A DNA stretch of 64,000 nucleotides. It comes from Streptomyces sp. V3I8 (GTDB lineage: Bacteria > Actinomycetota > Actinomycetes > Streptomycetales > Streptomycetaceae). Below are positions 62,022 to 64,000 of the stretch, in pieces (position 1 is the first letter of the stretch; every line of letters begins with the position of its first letter). The stretch lies in NCBI RefSeq assembly GCF_030817535.1, contig NZ_JAUSZL010000002.1, positions 5,332,001-5,396,000 of the forward strand, in the 5' to 3' direction. The notes beneath the pieces are model-generated. The model did no database searches. It was not told where the DNA came from and saw nothing but the letters and a program-made list of their open reading frames with translations. Both the position numbers and the translations under genes were made by a program.

Positions 62022-62095
62022 TCCTCAGACGCCGGACGGGCTGAAGATGTCGCGGCCCGGCCGCGACATCTTTCAGCCCGTCCGGCGTCTGAGGA
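62022..62095. repeat. 36-bp stem inverted repeat, widespread Streptomyces terminator element
   Basis: Left arm 62022-62057 (from TCCTCAGACGCCGGACGGGC) pairs with 62059-62095 with a single bulged T. The outer GACGCCGGACGGGCTGA motif recurs in my experience at the ends of many Streptomyces transcripts. It should terminate cysM and the convergent MazF-like gene. Confidence 0.75.
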
Positions 62096-62142
62096 CCGGA
62101 GGACCGGGGGCGGAGCCCCTGAGGAAGTGACGGCGGTCGCCG

Positions 62143-62592
62143 TCATCCCGCGAGGTGCCGCACCTGCGCCCAGACCCGGGAGTCCACCTCTCCGACCCGT
62201 CGCCGGAACTCCCGTACCCGCACCCCCCGCAACTCGTCCGTCTCGAGGAAACTCGCCCGTCCCCGGGCGTCCCCCACCGACCCCGCGGGCAGCGCGATGA
62301 CCCCGTCCCGCTCGTCGTGGTTCTTCGTCGTGATCTTCGCGACGACAGCCTTCCGGCCCTGTACGGACAGGACCAGGCAGGGCCGGTCCTTCGCCCCCGG
62401 CCCGTCCTCGAACGGCACGTTCGCCCACCAGATCTCGGCCGGCCGGGGCCGGGGCGACCGGCGGACGGCGTCGGAACGGCCGGGCGGCCGCCGGGTGGAG
62501 GGCTTGCGCCCGCGCCCCCACCCGTCCACGAACGTCGCGACGCCCGCGAGCAGCACCACGGCGGTGAGCGCGAGCCACCACGACATGTTCAT
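62143..62592 (-). CDS. Membrane-anchored PemK/MazF-like protein
   Basis: An N-terminal helix (WWLALTAVVLLAGVATFVDGW) is followed by a basic linker and a domain with PRPAEIWWANVPFEDG, RPCLVLSV, VVAKITTKNH and a C-terminal VRHLAG. This matches the PemK/MazF fold (toxin ribonuclease of type II toxin-antitoxin systems), but it is anchored in the membrane and has no antitoxin gene beside it. Activity as a ribonuclease is therefore doubtful. ATG 62592 (MNMSWW) is taken; 62586 is also possible. Length is 149 aa. Confidence 0.8.
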   Translation of the reverse strand: MNMSWWLALTAVVLLAGVATFVDGWGRGRKPSTRRPPGRSDAVRRSPRPRPAEIWWANVPFEDGPGAKDRPCLVLSVQGRKAVVAKITTKNHDERDGVIALPAGSVGDARGRASFLETDELRGVRVREFRRRVGEVDSRVWAQVRHLAG

Positions 62593-62841
62593 GCGTACGA
62601 CGGTACCCGGCGCGTCCCCGCCCACGCCTGCCCGCCCACGCCTGTCCGCCCCGCCTGTCCGCGCCCGCCCGCTCCCGACACGGCCCCCGCAGGCCCCCGA
62701 ACCGGTGACACCGCAGGTGAGTTCCCCCACAACAGCCCTCGACGGAGGAGCGACCCGCCCTTTCGCGCTTTACGCTCGACGGACCGTACGACCCCCGTCA
62801 CGACCCCCGTCTCACTTCCCGCCAGCGGAGGTTTCTGCTCT

Positions 62842-63594
62842 ATGAAGCTCACCGTCGTCGGCTGCTCGGGGTCGTTCCCGTCCGCGGAATCGGCCTGCTC
62901 GAGCTACCTCGTCGAGGCCGACGGCTTCCGGCTGCTTCTCGACATGGGCAACGGTGCCCTGGGCGAGCTGCAGCGCCACTGCGGTCTCTACGACCTGGAT
63001 GCGATCTTCCTCAGCCATCTGCACGCCGACCACTGCATCGACATGTGCGCGTACTTCGTCGCGCGCTACTACCGCCATGACGGCGGTCGCTGCGATCCGA
63101 TCCCCGTCTACGGACCCGAGGGCACGGAGCAGCGACTGACCACCGCGTACGCGGACACCCCCTCCGCCTCCTCGATGAGCGAGGTCTTCGACTTCCACAC
63201 GGTCAAGCCGGCCTCGTTCGAGATCGGCCCCTTCTCGGTGCACACGGAGAAGGTCAGCCATCCCGTGGAGGCGTACGGCATCCGCGTGGAGCACGGCGGA
63301 CGGTCGCTGACGTACTCCGGGGACACGGGTGTGTGCGACACGCTCGACGAACTCGCCCGCGACACCGACCTGTTCCTCTGCGAGGCCGCGTTCACGCACG
63401 GCAAGGAGAGCATCCCGGACCTCCACCTCAACGGCCGCGAGGCGGGCCAGACCGCGGCCCGCGCCGGTGCCCGCCGCCTGGTCCTCACCCACATCCCGCC
63501 GTGGACCGACCCGCAGGCCAACCTGGTGGACGCCCGCGAGGTGTTCGGCGGCCCGGTGGAACTGGCCGCGCCGCGAGCGACGTACGAGATCTGA
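62842..63594 (+). CDS. MBL-fold metallo-hydrolase, RNase Z-like
   Basis: The 250-residue protein begins MKLTVVGCSGSFPSAESACS and has the metal motif HLHADH (His59, His61, Asp63, His64), then YSGDTGVCDTL and VLTHIPPW. These correspond to a two-metal metallo-beta-lactamase fold of the RNase Z/phosphodiesterase group. Substrate not known. ATG 62842 has GGAGG about 10 bp upstream. It is convergent with the PTS gene. Confidence 0.92.
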   Translation: MKLTVVGCSGSFPSAESACSSYLVEADGFRLLLDMGNGALGELQRHCGLYDLDAIFLSHLHADHCIDMCAYFVARYYRHDGGRCDPIPVYGPEGTEQRLTTAYADTPSASSMSEVFDFHTVKPASFEIGPFSVHTEKVSHPVEAYGIRVEHGGRSLTYSGDTGVCDTLDELARDTDLFLCEAAFTHGKESIPDLHLNGREAGQTAARAGARRLVLTHIPPWTDPQANLVDAREVFGGPVELAAPRATYEI

Positions 63595-63697
63595 GCGCGC
63601 GGGCAGGGCAGGCGACTTCGTCCCGGGAACGCGGAATTCCCCGGCCGCCGGGCAGGCGGTCCGGGGAATTCCGGACGAACGGGGAGCGGGGCCGGGG

Positions 63698-64000
63698 CTA
63701 CTTGGCCTCGGCCTTCTGCAGCTCGGCGAGTTCCTCGTCCGACTCGCGGCCCGGGGTCGGCAGGTTGAACTTGACGATCGCGAAGCGGAAGACCACGTAG
63801 TAGACGACCGCGAAACACAGACCCACCAGGACCAGGCCCCACGGGTTGGTCGCGATGCCCAGGTTGAGGCCGAAGTCGACCGCGCCGGCCGAGAAGCCGA
63901 AACCGTCCTTCATGCCGAGCGCCCAGGTCAGCGCCATGGAGACACCGGTGAGGACCGCGTGGATCCCGTACAGGACCGGCGCGATGAACATGAAGGTGAA
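63698..64000 (-). CDS. nagE2: N-acetylglucosamine PTS permease (EIIC), C-terminal part, 5' partial
   Basis: Only about 100 codons are inside the window; the frame is open to the right edge. Helices LNLGIATNPWGLVLVGLCFA and VVYYVVFRFAIVKFNL and a charged tail (RESDEELAELQKAEAK) are the usual C-terminus of glucose/GlcNAc-type EIIC. Position next to the MBL gene agrees with S. coelicolor nagE2 (SCO2907), the GlcNAc transporter under DasR control. Transport and phosphorylation require EIIB/NagF encoded elsewhere. Confidence 0.8.
   Translation of the reverse strand, partial: FTFMFIAPVLYGIHAVLTGVSMALTWALGMKDGFGFSAGAVDFGLNLGIATNPWGLVLVGLCFAVVYYVVFRFAIVKFNLPTPGRESDEELAELQKAEAK

Overview
The window is a chromosomal segment of a Streptomyces. 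The evidence is very high GC with strong G/C bias at third codon positions, many GTG and TTG starts, and lineage-typical genes: an SsgA-like protein, a whiJ-type XRE/DUF397/ATPase trio, DUF3039, DUF5949, DUF2017 and a mec-cysO-cysM cluster. From memory, the gene order from the nitrate/nitrite transporter to the GlcNAc PTS permease runs parallel to the S. coelicolor SCO2959 to SCO2907 region. I could not run an alignment to confirm this. No rRNA, CRISPR array or insertion sequence was seen; there is one tRNA (Cys).

Layout. 1-4.4 kb: the 3' end of an RHS polymorphic toxin with an NS_2-type nuclease tip, followed by its probable SUKH immunity gene; this block has more A/T-ending codons than the rest. 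4.6-6.4 kb: DUF397 and XRE genes divergent from a HATPase gene, with palindromic operators between. 6.5-9.3 kb: narK and nnaR (HemD-winged-helix fusion), nitrate/nitrite assimilation. 9.7-14.5 kb: CGNR protein, an ECF sigma/anti-sigma pair (SigU/RsuA-like) and a HelD-type helicase. 15-19.9 kb: malic enzyme (frameshifted), HU protein, MurA, YqgE and DUF3039. 20.2-25.8 kb: a sugar ABC importer plus a GH20 hexosaminidase without a signal peptide, behind a DasR-like dre site; this looks like uptake and cytosolic cleavage of chito-oligosaccharides. 26-30.9 kb: a three-subunit xanthine-dehydrogenase-like operon whose large subunit lacks the usual cofactor and catalytic motifs. 31-38.9 kb: SUKH-4 protein, DUF5949, tRNA-Cys, MFS exporter, DEAD-like helicase, IclR regulator and a Lon-like protease.

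39-42.9 kb: an OpuC/ProU-type osmoprotectant ABC operon (minus strand). 43-44.7 kb: an Lrp/AsnC regulator divergent from hppD (tyrosine catabolism). 44.8-54.7 kb: TPR protein, FAD-linked oxidase, SsgG (sporulation septation), two RDD membrane proteins, a small membrane protein, a secreted M6 protease and a small conserved protein. 54.8-58 kb: pncA, pncB (NAD salvage), clpS, DUF2017. 58.3-62 kb: amino acid permease, then mec, a Cys-codon leader peptide, cysO and cysM, the protein-bound-thiocarboxylate cysteine pathway. 62.1-64 kb: membrane-anchored MazF-like protein, MBL hydrolase and the C-terminus of the GlcNAc PTS permease NagE2, cut by the window edge.

Three conserved genes (malic enzyme, 2Fe-2S subunit, osmoprotectant permease) are each broken by one extra base in a C or G run. 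The most economical reading is sequencing or assembly indels, although real mutations cannot be excluded from this sequence alone.
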